IMG/VR virus record: IMGVR_UViG_3300010430_000117
Span: 1-44,393 of that record
Length of the DNA: 44,393 bases
Source of the DNA: a virus
Direction: 5' to 3' (one strand)
Made by a program: the position numbers and the translations under genes. Positions within the stretch are counted from its first letter, which is position 1, and each line of letters opens with the position of its first letter. Positions 6,879 to 14,497 of the stretch are shown here, one piece after another. The notes beneath the pieces are model-generated. The model had not been told where the DNA came from. It saw nothing but the letters and a program-made list of their open reading frames with translations, and searched no databases.

Positions 6879-7834
6879 TTAAGAGAGTTGAAGAAATAAG
6901 CGAGGATATAACACAACTCTATCACAAAGGAATTGAAAGGGGTGAGTACTTAGGTTTCCTTTCTCTTAAAGACATAATGAGTTTTAGGTTAGGTTATCCA
7001 GTTTATGGATGCGGTGCGCCTTTCAGTGGAAAGACTGAATTTATGTTTGAAATCTTAATAAATTTGAGTAAATTAAAGGGATGGAAGCACGCAATATTCA
7101 CACCTGAAACGGGTACAGCAGAAGAGGTTGCAAGTGAGTTAATAAAGAAAGTAGTACAAAAAGACTTCTTTAATACCTACGGAAATCAAATGAGTGAGGC
7201 TGAAAGAATGACTGCGGCTGATTGGGTAAACAAACACTTTTGGATAATAGATGAAGAAGAAAGTCCAGAGTTTTACAGTCTGTTTAAAATGGTGGAAGAT
7301 TACGAGCGACTGCATGGTATTCATTTTCAGACCTTATTGATTGACCCGTTTAATGAGTGTAAACATGAGAAGCATGGAAAGAGGGATGATGAATACTTAG
7401 ATGAAGCATTAACTTTCGTAAGGATTAACGGACAAAAGAATAAACGGTGCAATATTATTCTTACCCATGCTAGAGACCAACAGGCGGAGTTTTATGATTA
7501 TGATGGAATAAAGACAAAGTTCTACCCTGCACCAACAGCGAGAGAGTGGGCTAATGGTCAAGTATGGTTTAGGAAAGGTTTTTTAATGTTTGCAGTTTGG
7601 AGACCACCGATAGGAATGATAGTTAACGGGATGCAAGTAGGAAGCAATGAAACGCATATCATTCTGCAAAAGCAAAAACCAAAAGGAATAGCAATAGCAA
7701 ACCCCGACCGACCAGATAGAGCAAGATTATACTTTGACTGGAAAAAGCATAGATATTACGAATTGGTAAACGACCAAAGAAGCTTTGCAGGCTTAATCGA
7801 AAATAAAGAATTTGATAATGAAGTTCCGTTCTAA
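6875..7834 (+). CDS. DnaB-like (RecA-fold) replicative helicase, 319 aa
   Basis: RecA-fold ATPase without an N-terminal primase domain, probably the replicative helicase. Walker A is GAPFSGKT (47-54); FTPETG follows the next strand, its Glu in the catalytic position seen in DnaB/RecA proteins; Walker B is LLIDPFNE (154-161); IILTHARDQ matches the following sensor motif (H-x-R). A late K-P-K-G motif (KQKPKG) fits an arginine-finger region. The protein ends EFDNEVPF, which copies the style of an SSB C-terminal tail. Shorter than full DnaB (about 450 residues). It may need a separate loader or primase from the host. Confidence 0.8.
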   Translation: MIKRVEEISEDITQLYHKGIERGEYLGFLSLKDIMSFRLGYPVYGCGAPFSGKTEFMFEILINLSKLKGWKHAIFTPETGTAEEVASELIKKVVQKDFFNTYGNQMSEAERMTAADWVNKHFWIIDEEESPEFYSLFKMVEDYERLHGIHFQTLLIDPFNECKHEKHGKRDDEYLDEALTFVRINGQKNKRCNIILTHARDQQAEFYDYDGIKTKFYPAPTAREWANGQVWFRKGFLMFAVWRPPIGMIVNGMQVGSNETHIILQKQKPKGIAIANPDRPDRARLYFDWKKHRYYELVNDQRSFAGLIENKEFDNEVPF

Positions 7835-7997
7835 AATAACCAAAGGACACGATATAATAACCTTACATGAAAGGTTTAAGATAGGTAGTACAGTATTCTG
7901 GACAATCCAAAAGAATGGCAGGACGGTATGGAGTAAGGTAAACGGAGTTCACGAGTATTTGGTAAAGGAAAAGGATTTAAGTAGTTTAGGATTTTAA
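7818..7997 (+). CDS. Small hypothetical protein, 59 aa
   Basis: ATG 7818 lies inside the helicase 3' end (17-base overlap). Basic protein with beta character (RFKIGSTVFWTIQKNGRTVW). A TTG six bases earlier is a less likely start. No family recognised. Confidence 0.6.
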   Translation: MKFRSKITKGHDIITLHERFKIGSTVFWTIQKNGRTVWSKVNGVHEYLVKEKDLSSLGF

Positions 7998-8012
7998 CTA
8001 AAAAATAGAGAT

Positions 8013-8183
8013 ATGGAAGAACAAGAAGAAGATTACGATTATGAATATGATGATGAATTTGAAGCTGATGAACCAGATTATTATTCCTGTACTGTATGCA
8101 ACCACACACAAGATAAACCAGGAATGGGTAACGGTTGTTATAACTGCGGTCTATTTAATGTAATGCAAGAAGAATATTTTTAA
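8013..8183 (+). CDS. Acidic zinc-ribbon microprotein, 56 aa
   Basis: The first 23 residues are nearly all Asp, Glu and Tyr; then come CTVC and CYNC about 15 residues apart, a minimal zinc ribbon. The acidic tract may mimic DNA or bind a basic partner. ATG 8013 follows an A-rich segment (taaaaaatagagat), and the gene fills the gap between its neighbours. Possible anti-host factor; function not known. Confidence 0.7.
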   Translation: MEEQEEDYDYEYDDEFEADEPDYYSCTVCNHTQDKPGMGNGCYNCGLFNVMQEEYF

Positions 8184-8198
8184 CTAAAACAAAATAAC

Positions 8199-8576
8199 AT
8201 GGTAGCAATAGAAGTAAACAACGAACAAGAATTTAATGCGCTAATGAAGCATTATAAGGAAATAGGTTTTGAGGCAGAAGAATTAAAATCTATCGGTATG
8301 TATTTACCATTTTGTATTACTTATGAAAAGGAATTTGAGTATGCACAAAGAAGTTATTACGAAGAAAAAGGAGTTGAGGTAATATCAATTAAAGCATTTG
8401 TAAAGATAAAAGGGATAGAGATGGAAGAAATGATAGAGTTAGGTGGTGGGTGGCTGTTAAGGAGGCAAGGTATTTTATATCGGTTCTACAAAGGTACTAC
8501 ACCTGATTGTGTATATGGTTTAGGTGATGAAGACATCAAAGCAATCGCAGAATACTACAACGAAAAGAACAAATAA
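8199..8576 (+). CDS. Hypothetical protein, 125 aa
   Basis: Starts at ATG 8199 after an A-rich stretch. N-terminal segment NNEQEFNALMKHYKEIGFE resembles small phage proteins built on a 'residue-number' helix, followed by charged helices and a beta-rich end (GGGWLLRRQGILYRFYKG). No catalytic motif. Member of the early accessory set. Confidence 0.65.
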   Translation: MVAIEVNNEQEFNALMKHYKEIGFEAEELKSIGMYLPFCITYEKEFEYAQRSYYEEKGVEVISIKAFVKIKGIEMEEMIELGGGWLLRRQGILYRFYKGTTPDCVYGLGDEDIKAIAEYYNEKNK

Positions 8577-8577
8577 G

Positions 8578-9102
8578 ATGAAATTAGAATTAAAGGATAT
8601 TAGTGGGTATTTGCCTTATGGATTACAGTTTATGTTGACTTGTGATTGGAGGGAGGATATAAATTGCGATGAGATAGGAATACCTGAAAATATATTAGAA
8701 CGTGGGCAGGTATGGGATTGGGTGGCTACAATAACAAACACTGACATAGGCATCCCTCTTTATGGGGATGGGGAATTAAGTAAACTAACCTTAGCTAAAG
8801 ACGGGTGTTGGATTTCCATATCAAATGGTGCTAAACCAATCCTATTCCCCTTAGACTGTTTAACCAAACCAATAGAGGTTAATGGAGAGGAGTTTGTGCC
8901 TGCGGATAGATTAGACTTACTAACGTGTGGGGAACTGCTTCTAAAAACATCTATTTATCGAGAACCTGAATGTTTGGTTATGGATGGTCAACCTTATAAT
9001 GTGATTAAATTTTTCCAAAATAACATGATAGACTACCAAGACTTAATAGGTAAAGGTCTTGCAGTTAGCGTATTTGATTTACCAGAAAATCCGTACAGAT
9101 GA
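8578..9102 (+). CDS. Hypothetical Bacteroidota-phage protein, 174 aa
   Basis: ATG 8578 gives MKLELKDISGYLPYGLQF, a start typical of a family common in Bacteroidota phages and prophages, whose role is not known to me. The frame extends 18 codons upstream into the preceding gene, but these are out of character and ignored. The protein is acidic with LYGDGELSKLTL and a late region VIKFFQNNMIDYQDLIGKG. It overlaps the next gene by four bases. Confidence 0.68.
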   Translation: MKLELKDISGYLPYGLQFMLTCDWREDINCDEIGIPENILERGQVWDWVATITNTDIGIPLYGDGELSKLTLAKDGCWISISNGAKPILFPLDCLTKPIEVNGEEFVPADRLDLLTCGELLLKTSIYREPECLVMDGQPYNVIKFFQNNMIDYQDLIGKGLAVSVFDLPENPYR

Positions 9103-9404
9103 GAAAAGAAAAAACAGAAAGAGGGTTTGATATTTATCAATTCAAAGATGAGGGAGGTAATGAATGTTCTATTCAAAAATCAAGTAGAGCTATGGAAGAT
9201 TGCATATGGCTCGGCTCAAATAAAATTGGATTACAGGAGTTTGTTGCTTACAGAAATCCAGCATGGAAAAGTAGAGAGGAGTTTGATGAACATACGATAG
9301 AACATCATTTTGTTGCCAACAATCGAATGCATTTAACAAGAGATACGGTCGCTGAACTTATACCAATATTGCAGAAGTTTGTCGACACTGGAGAGCTAAA
9401 ATAA
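9099..9404 (+). CDS. Hypothetical protein, 101 aa
   Basis: ATGA overlap with the gene before. Contains DEGGNECSIQKSS and CIWLGSN, then EHHFVANNRMHLTRDTVAEL and a helical end PILQKFVDTGEL. This layout (a small beta sheet and a final helix) is common among phage and prophage accessory proteins. No function inferred. Confidence 0.68.
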   Translation: MRKEKTERGFDIYQFKDEGGNECSIQKSSRAMEDCIWLGSNKIGLQEFVAYRNPAWKSREEFDEHTIEHHFVANNRMHLTRDTVAELIPILQKFVDTGELK

Positions 9405-9416
9405 TCCTTATAAGTG

Positions 9417-9584
9417 ATGGAAGAAAAAATTAATTGGTCAAAGCGTATTGAAAAACTTAAAAAGATTGATTTTAACAATCCTAAAATTAGAAGAGAATTT
9501 GAAAAAATTGAAGAGAGCAATAAGAAGTTAATTGAAAGCACGAAAGTTGATACTTCAAGGCTTCACATAACTTTTGATATATAA
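9417..9584 (+). CDS. Small charged hypothetical protein, 55 aa
   Basis: ATG 9417 to TAA 9584; one charged helical stretch (WSKRIEKLKKIDF, then REFEKIEESNKKL) that may form a coiled coil, ending HITFDI. It fills the gap between two other genes and starts 12 bases after the previous stop. Reality is likely, function unknown. Confidence 0.55.
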   Translation: MEEKINWSKRIEKLKKIDFNNPKIRREFEKIEESNKKLIESTKVDTSRLHITFDI

Positions 9585-9608
9585 AAGAATACTTTAAACT
9601 TAAATAAG

Positions 9609-9809
9609 ATGAAACTAACAGCAGAAAAAGAATGGCTATTTGAAAACTATCCTGAATGTAAGACGCAATGGTGTGAGACTGGTCACGATGATTTGTTTAT
9701 GCTAAGAATGATGCAAGAATACGCCCAAGCCTACCATAAGGCAAAGAGTAGAGAAGAAAATCTAATAAAAATGATGCAAGCAGATGAAAAGGATGGTATC
9801 TATGAATGA
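9609..9809 (+). CDS. Small hypothetical protein, 66 aa
   Basis: ATG 9609 follows the A-rich spacer aaacttaaataag. Contains YPECKTQWCETGHDD and a helix MMQEYAQAYHKAKSR. Two cysteines and a histidine could bind a metal, but there is no full motif. Unknown role. Confidence 0.6.
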   Translation: MKLTAEKEWLFENYPECKTQWCETGHDDLFMLRMMQEYAQAYHKAKSREENLIKMMQADEKDGIYE

Positions 9810-9903
9810 CTTTAAAAGACTAATTATAACCACAATCTTACTAAGTTTCACTATCTTTATAGTAGGGATATATGTTTTTGATTGGGTGTGTAGGAATGTT
9901 TAA
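9802..9903 (+). CDS. Tiny single-pass membrane protein, 33 aa
   Basis: ATG 9802 overlaps the previous gene by eight bases. Basic start (MNDFKR) and one hydrophobic span LIITTILLSFTIFIVGIYVF, then a short tail. Small membrane peptides of this kind in early operons often serve in superinfection control or host membrane changes. A TATCTTTA box inside it (about 9855) might serve the next gene. Confidence 0.5.
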   Translation: MNDFKRLIITTILLSFTIFIVGIYVFDWVCRNV

Positions 9904-9924
9904 CGTTAAAATATATGATTAGTT

Positions 9925-10188
9925 ATGACTAAAAAAATGGAACAGGCGTTAAACGATACGCCAATAGTAAATGCAATTTTAAACCACTCTGTTAACGAAG
10001 GTAATAGCATGGGATGGTTTGGTAGTAGTGGTGTTGAGTATAAAGTGAATACACTTACAGCACTTGTTAAAAGAGGGTTGTTGCAATTTGAATACAAGCA
10101 AGTTAAAACACCACGATTTGTAAAGAGAAATGAAACTCACGAAAAATTGCATTGGGTAAAGCAGAATGAATATTGGTTAACCTCATAA
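9925..10188 (+). CDS. Hypothetical protein, possible winged-helix fold, 87 aa
   Basis: Sequence order (TPIVNAILNHSVNEG, then YKVNTLTALVKRGLLQFEY) is like a small winged helix in which NTLTALVKRGLL would be the recognition helix and the next strand the wing. This is a guess from pattern only. The protein is basic, which fits DNA binding. Lies between the early accessory genes and the promoter at 10214. Confidence 0.55.
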   Translation: MTKKMEQALNDTPIVNAILNHSVNEGNSMGWFGSSGVEYKVNTLTALVKRGLLQFEYKQVKTPRFVKRNETHEKLHWVKQNEYWLTS

Positions 10189-10213
10189 TGAATTTTAGTT
10201 ACTGTTAAATTAC

Positions 10214-10221
10214 TATCTTTA
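10214..10221 (+). promoter_or_regulatory. Likely -7 box (TATCTTTA), nearly leaderless transcript
   Basis: TATCTTTA ends ten bases before ATG 10232, leaving a leader of only a few bases. Located in the 43-base gap after the preceding gene. Confidence 0.5.
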
Positions 10222-10231
10222 TTATCGCAAT

Positions 10232-10714
10232 ATGGAAAAAGAATTAGAAAGATTTGAAAATAACATGGAACAGATAAACCCAAAGGAGTTAAGGATAGGA
10301 AACTTGGTTGAGATAAATGGATTTGATATAAATCCACCTCATAAAAAGATAGTAAGCCATGTGCCTGTATTAACGATAGAAAGGAATGGTGTGTCTATTT
10401 CTAACGAAACAGATTTAGTAAAAAGCTATGGAATGTTTTGGGCTATACCTTTAACCGAAGAGTGGCTACTGAAGTTTGGGTTTGAGTTCCGTGAATGTGG
10501 ACAAGACATAAATAGCGGTGCTTATTGCCATTGGGACTATTGGGTTAAAGGTGATTTAGTGTTGCGAGGAAATAAAAATAGATTTGGGTTTGAAGGAATT
10601 AGCAGAAAGGGATTGAATATAAAACACATACACCAACTTCAAAACCTTTTTTACCATCTTTGTGGTAAAGAATTAATATTAAAAGACAATGAAAGAAGTT
10701 TGGAAATCAGTTAA
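10232..10714 (+). CDS. Bacteroidota-phage ELRIGNLV-family protein, 160 aa
   Basis: Holds the recognisable order PKELRIGNLVEING (19-32), IPLTEEWLLKFGFE and HIHQLQNLFYHLCGKEL, which defines a protein family very common in Bacteroidota phages and prophages; its function is not known. An internal ATG at 10265 may be the true start. The C-terminus (LCGKELILKDNERSLEIS) overlaps the HNH gene downstream, and this family end is repeated in diverged form at the end of that HNH gene, which points to an insertion. Confidence 0.72.
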   Translation: MEKELERFENNMEQINPKELRIGNLVEINGFDINPPHKKIVSHVPVLTIERNGVSISNETDLVKSYGMFWAIPLTEEWLLKFGFEFRECGQDINSGAYCHWDYWVKGDLVLRGNKNRFGFEGISRKGLNIKHIHQLQNLFYHLCGKELILKDNERSLEIS

Positions 10715-11276
10715 AGGGTTTGAAGACTACCTTATATCGAATTGTGGTAGGGTTAAAACAAAATCGAGAAGGGTAAGGTATGTACACGCTGTAACAAAAA
10801 AAGAGCATTTTAGAACCACCGAAGAGAAGTTTTTAAAGATTTATGAAAACCATAGAACTGGATATAAGTTTATTCAACTTTATAAAAACAAGAAATCAAA
10901 GAATAAAACTATACATCGATTGGTTTGTGAAAACTTCATTAAAAATCCAATAGAGTTAGGATATGTTAATCATATTGATGGAAACAAGCATAATAATCGA
11001 GTTGATAACTTAGAGTGGTGTACAAATGAATACAATCATAAACACGCAACAGAGGCTGGATTGAAAGCAAAGGGCAGTAAAATAGCATCATCTATTTTAA
11101 ATGATGCGTGTGTTTATGCAATAAAAAGATTGATATTAATAGGATGGAATGATAAAGAGATAGCTGAAATTTTTAATGTGTCACGGTCAAACATTAATTT
11201 GATAAGAAATCAATATACTTGGAAGCATATCGCTCTTACAGGAAAAGAATTAGAACTAAAAGAAGAAGCCGTATGA
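10689..11276 (+). CDS. NUMOD4-HNH homing endonuclease with a C-terminal helix-turn-helix, 195 aa
   Basis: Homing endonuclease in three parts: NUMOD4 (KEVWKSVKGFEDYLISNCGRV, residues 2-22 in part), HNH nuclease (TIHRLVCENF, then YVNHIDGNKHNN and DNLEWCTNEYNHKHA with all key His and Asn), and a DNA-binding helix-turn-helix (GWNDKEIAEIFNVSRSNINLI). The usual end of such proteins is 'WKHI'; here it is followed by ALTGKELELKEEAV, which copies the C-terminus of the ELRIGNLV-family gene upstream. The reading frame has thus run into target-gene DNA. It starts within the preceding gene and its stop overlaps the next start. Confidence 0.87.
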   Translation: MKEVWKSVKGFEDYLISNCGRVKTKSRRVRYVHAVTKKEHFRTTEEKFLKIYENHRTGYKFIQLYKNKKSKNKTIHRLVCENFIKNPIELGYVNHIDGNKHNNRVDNLEWCTNEYNHKHATEAGLKAKGSKIASSILNDACVYAIKRLILIGWNDKEIAEIFNVSRSNINLIRNQYTWKHIALTGKELELKEEAV

Positions 11277-11503
11277 AAGCTGAATTAACAATTAAAGATG
11301 CAACACACAATCTATTGTGCCGCCATGCCATTGGTAGACATGGAAAAAATTATCACATGAAAGCAGTACTTTTAGGGAAAACCAAGAAAGGCAAGAATAA
11401 GGTTTTAGTGTTTGGGGATAGGTATTGGGCTGGAAGGGAACACATTAAAAAAATAAGATATGTTGAAGATTATAAGCTTTCTCCTATAAAAGTAACAAAC
11501 TAA
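11273..11503 (+). CDS. Basic hypothetical protein, 76 aa
   Basis: ATG 11273 forms an ATGA overlap with the HNH stop codon; the frame runs further upstream, but that part is a shadow of the HNH gene. Basic protein (KTKKGKNKVLVFGDRYWAGR) with a beta-rich middle; perhaps binds nucleic acid. Last gene of the early half before the terminase promoter. Confidence 0.62.
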   Translation: MKAELTIKDATHNLLCRHAIGRHGKNYHMKAVLLGKTKKGKNKVLVFGDRYWAGREHIKKIRYVEDYKLSPIKVTN

Positions 11504-11507
11504 TTAC

Positions 11508-11515
11508 TATCTTTG
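11508..11515 (+). promoter_or_regulatory. -7 box (TATCTTTG) of the terminase / late operon
   Basis: Exact match to TAnnTTTG, directly after the early genes and 20 bases before the small terminase ATG. It marks the switch from early to structural genes. Confidence 0.7.
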
Positions 11516-11535
11516 TACTTTAAGGCGTAAGCATT

Positions 11536-11976
11536 ATGGGGAGACCCTCAAAATTTAAAGAAGAATATATTAAACTAGCATATAACTATGCTTTACTTGG
11601 TGCAACAGACAATGACCTAGTTGATTTCTTTGATGTAACAGAGAAAACCATAAATAATTGGAAGAAAGATTATCCAGAGTTTTTACAGTCCTTAAAAAAG
11701 GGTAAAGCACAAGCAGATGCTTTAGTTTCAAAAAGTTTATTTCAAAGAGCAAGGGGATATAAACATAAAGAGGATAAAATATTTAACGATAATGGTTCTC
11801 CTTTAATAGTACCGACTATAAAGCATTATCCTCCAGATGTTACAGCTTGTATCTTTTGGTTAAAGAATAGGCAACCATCCAAGTGGAGAGATAAGCATGA
11901 AAGTGATATAAGTAGTAATGGTGAACCAATCACATCAATAACAATAGTGCCAGCAAGTGGAAGTAGCAGTAAATGA
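11536..11976 (+). CDS. terS: Terminase small subunit, 146 aa
   Basis: Recognises phage DNA for packaging. Starts MGRPSKF and has an N-terminal helix-turn-helix (YALLGATDNDLVDFFDVTEK) of the phage small-terminase type, then a helical oligomerisation part (SLKKGKAQADALVSKSLFQRA) and the usual late motif FWLKNRQPSKWRDK, which is found in many small terminases. The large subunit begins 20 bases before its stop. Confidence 0.85.
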   Translation: MGRPSKFKEEYIKLAYNYALLGATDNDLVDFFDVTEKTINNWKKDYPEFLQSLKKGKAQADALVSKSLFQRARGYKHKEDKIFNDNGSPLIVPTIKHYPPDVTACIFWLKNRQPSKWRDKHESDISSNGEPITSITIVPASGSSSK

Positions 11977-13231
11977 TGCTTACATTCCCTTTATAACAAA
12001 TCAAGACAGGGTATTAATACTATATGGTTCAGCTGCATCAGGTAAATCATACTTCACAGCACAAAAGATAGTACTAAGAACCATTAGCGAATACGGGCAT
12101 CGATTTTTATGTCTAAGAAAGGTAGATAGAACGGTTAAGAACAGTATTTACGAACTTATTAAACACATAATTAGCCAAGTAGGTAAATACAACGAGTTCA
12201 ATATAAACAAGACCGAAAAGACCTTTACACATATTCCAACGGGAAACACTATAATGTGCATGGGATTAGATGACCCTGAAAAGGTTAAATCAATTCAAGG
12301 AATAACGGGAATGTGGTTAGAAGAGGCTACGGAGTTTAATGATGTAGATTTAGACCAGTTGAGGTTAAGGATAAGAGGTAAGCACTTAAACTACGTTCAG
12401 TATATTTTAACCTTTAACCCTATATCTGAATACCATTGGTTAAAAGAATTGGTAGATGACATTCAAGCGGGTAAAGAGGGATGGACTTATCACCATTCGA
12501 CATACAAAGATAATCTGTATTTAACAGAAGAAGATAAGGCGGTAATTGAAAGTTACAAGGAAACCAACTTTTTATATTATCAGATTTATTGTTTAGGTGA
12601 GTGGGGAATAGAAGATAAGACGGGTAAATTCGCATGGGCTTTCAGTGAGGAAAAGCACGTAAGGACGTTATGGGCTAATCCAGAGTATTCATATTTATAT
12701 CTAAGCTTTGACTTTAATAGAGACCCAATTACGTGTGGTGTTATTCAGGAGGTGGAAGGTGAGATAAGAGTTTTAGAAGCAATAGAATTGCCTAATTCAA
12801 ACATCTACTGGCTGTGTGAGCAGATAAGGGCTAAGTATCCCAATTACATTTACATCGTAACAGGGGATGCAACAGGGCGAAATCTAAGTGCATTAACTAA
12901 AGAGAATATCCATTATTACGATGTGATTAAACAGGAATTACAGTTGAATGAAACGCAAATTCAAGTACCATCTGTTAACCCTCCAATAGGTGAAAATAGA
13001 GTTCTGGTTAATGCTATTTTAGAAAATAGTAAAGTGTCAATAGATGAAGTTAAAGGAAAAGGTCTTATATTTGACCTAAAGTATGTTGAATTAGACGAGA
13101 ATAAGAAGATTAAAAAAGACAATCGAAGCGATAAGAAACAGAAAGCCGACCATTTGGATTGGTTTCGTTATCATCTAAATCAGCATCATAAAGACTTTTT
13201 ACGGATACCAAAAGAAATACTAGACTATTGA
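11957..13231 (+). CDS. terL: Terminase large subunit, PBSX type, 424 aa
   Basis: ATP-driven packaging motor and headful nuclease. Walker A GSAASGKS (24-31), Walker B MWLEEATE (119-126) and coupling motif TFNP (152-155) in the ATPase half; the nuclease half has D252 (SFDFNRDP), D304 (GDATGRN) and a late HLDWFRYH. Length is usual for PBSX-like (Terminase_3) enzymes. The start is GTG 11957, overlapping terS by 20 bases; no better ATG lies before Walker A. This class packages headfuls, which agrees with a circularly permuted genome. Confidence 0.93.
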   Translation: MEVAVNDAYIPFITNQDRVLILYGSAASGKSYFTAQKIVLRTISEYGHRFLCLRKVDRTVKNSIYELIKHIISQVGKYNEFNINKTEKTFTHIPTGNTIMCMGLDDPEKVKSIQGITGMWLEEATEFNDVDLDQLRLRIRGKHLNYVQYILTFNPISEYHWLKELVDDIQAGKEGWTYHHSTYKDNLYLTEEDKAVIESYKETNFLYYQIYCLGEWGIEDKTGKFAWAFSEEKHVRTLWANPEYSYLYLSFDFNRDPITCGVIQEVEGEIRVLEAIELPNSNIYWLCEQIRAKYPNYIYIVTGDATGRNLSALTKENIHYYDVIKQELQLNETQIQVPSVNPPIGENRVLVNAILENSKVSIDEVKGKGLIFDLKYVELDENKKIKKDNRSDKKQKADHLDWFRYHLNQHHKDFLRIPKEILDY

Positions 13232-13497
13232 GACTACTAATCCTATTCATGCTACTAGCAACGCTAAGTAAGGCGCAAAGTATTAAATACCCTAACTACA
13301 AGATAAAGCAAACGGGGGTTTATTTCTGTTATGGTGCAGTTGCATCACAAGTACTTTTAGTTGGTTTAGATAATAAAAATGAAATGGTTAAATACACACC
13401 TTTAGTTCTTTTAGCAAGTGGGTTATCAATGGTAATACCTAATTTAAAAGCAAAGAAAATAAGTATTCAAGGAGACAAACTAATCTATAAATTTTAA
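13228..13497 (+). CDS. Small exported or membrane protein, 89 aa
   Basis: TTG 13228 overlaps the terL stop (TTGA) and gives a good signal sequence (MRLLILFMLLATLSKAQS), with possible cleavage after SKA. ATG 13249 would cut this in half. A second hydrophobic region (LVLLASGLSMVIPNL) may be a membrane span. Position in the terminase-tail gap gives no function. Confidence 0.6.
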   Translation: MRLLILFMLLATLSKAQSIKYPNYKIKQTGVYFCYGAVASQVLLVGLDNKNEMVKYTPLVLLASGLSMVIPNLKAKKISIQGDKLIYKF

Positions 13498-13847
13498 TGA
13501 GCGCAATACTACTAAGAACAATGACAAGGAAGTCTAAATTTAAGATAGGTAAATGGTGTGATTATACCATACAGGAATTACTAGACTTAAGGAAAGGTTT
13601 ACAGCTAATTCAAACCTATTACAAATATGACACCATTAACTATACTGAGGACATACTAAAGGAGTTAAAGATTACTGGTGAATTTGTTATACCTAAACCT
13701 AGTAAGGACTTAGATAAGTATTATGAATTTCTAAATTCAAGAGGCTATCAAAAGCCTATACCACAAACTAGAGATGGTATTAATAAGTTGAAAAAGAAAC
13801 CTAGAATATCAAAAACAAAACTACAAGCAAAAAATCATGGTAGATGA
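13497..13847 (+). CDS. Basic hypothetical protein, 116 aa
   Basis: ATG 13497 is fused to the preceding stop (TAATG). Strongly basic, with helix-rich N-terminal half (YTIQELLDLRKGLQLIQTYY) and lysine-rich tail (KLKKKPRISKTKLQ). May bind nucleic acid or act in assembly. Cotranscribed with terL and the membrane genes that follow. Confidence 0.62.
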   Translation: MSAILLRTMTRKSKFKIGKWCDYTIQELLDLRKGLQLIQTYYKYDTINYTEDILKELKITGEFVIPKPSKDLDKYYEFLNSRGYQKPIPQTRDGINKLKKKPRISKTKLQAKNHGR

Positions 13848-14127
13848 CATATTACTAACCATGCTTTTAAACTCGTTTTTCATTATAGGGCTTTACATTT
13901 GCACCCGTGAAGACATGATATTCGGATTTGTTGAGAGGTACTATAATACTACTTTTGGGATATTAAAATGGATATTAACACCTATAATCGGATGTTATCA
14001 ATGTATGGCTTCTGTATGGTCAGTTCCTTTTTTTATCTTTGCAGGGTTGGAATGGTATTTATTAGTAGTGTATTCAGTATGTTTAGTAAGTCTTAACACA
14101 TTAATTGGTAAGTTGTCGGGTGTATGA
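13837..14127 (+). CDS. Membrane protein, DUF1360-like, 96 aa
   Basis: Three hydrophobic spans (about 6-20, 40-62 and 66-90). The motif ILTPIIGCYQCMASVW in the second span is like the 'GCxxCxxxW' of DUF1360 membrane proteins found in phages and in Gram-positive bacteria. It overlaps its neighbours by a few bases, which suggests coupled synthesis with the structural proteins. Function not known. Confidence 0.55.
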   Translation: MVDDILLTMLLNSFFIIGLYICTREDMIFGFVERYYNTTFGILKWILTPIIGCYQCMASVWSVPFFIFAGLEWYLLVVYSVCLVSLNTLIGKLSGV

Positions 14128-14267
14128 GTGAAAAGGAATATATTGAATGTTTACGTAAAGTTCAGGTTTTGATGGAGAAAGGTGACCCAAAAGAGAATGA
14201 ACAATTAAATAATTTAGTACTTAAAATTGAAGAGTATGAATATAAACACTATCCTAATTTAAGGTGA
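14124..14267 (+). CDS. Small hypothetical helical protein, 47 aa
   Basis: ATG 14124 in an ATGA overlap with the previous stop, and its own stop overlaps the next start (GTGA). One charged helix (EKEYIECLRKVQVLMEKGD) and a short second one. The tight coupling on both sides is the main support. Confidence 0.55.
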   Translation: MSEKEYIECLRKVQVLMEKGDPKENEQLNNLVLKIEEYEYKHYPNLR

Positions 14268-14497
14268 GTTTACAAGAAGCTATAAACTTTGTCGAAGTAA
14301 ACGGCTGGACGCTTCAAGGGTACTGTAGTTGTTATCCTAAATTAGGTAAATATCGCAATCCTAACCGTCAAGGTTGGGAGGTAAAACTAGGTAAGACAGC
14401 AAAGGTATATGTAATAAAACAAGGGAGTAAAACAGTAAAATCTGGTGACATATCTACTTTTCATTTGGCTTATGAAGAACTTTTACAAAAGGATTAA
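14264..14497 (+). CDS. Hypothetical protein, 77 aa
   Basis: GTG 14264 start overlaps the previous stop by four bases. Contains GYCSCYPKLGKYRNP, a Cys-Ser-Cys turn, then a beta segment (GKTAKVYVIKQGSKTVKSG). No family recognised; assembly genes follow. Confidence 0.58.
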   Translation: MSLQEAINFVEVNGWTLQGYCSCYPKLGKYRNPNRQGWEVKLGKTAKVYVIKQGSKTVKSGDISTFHLAYEELLQKD

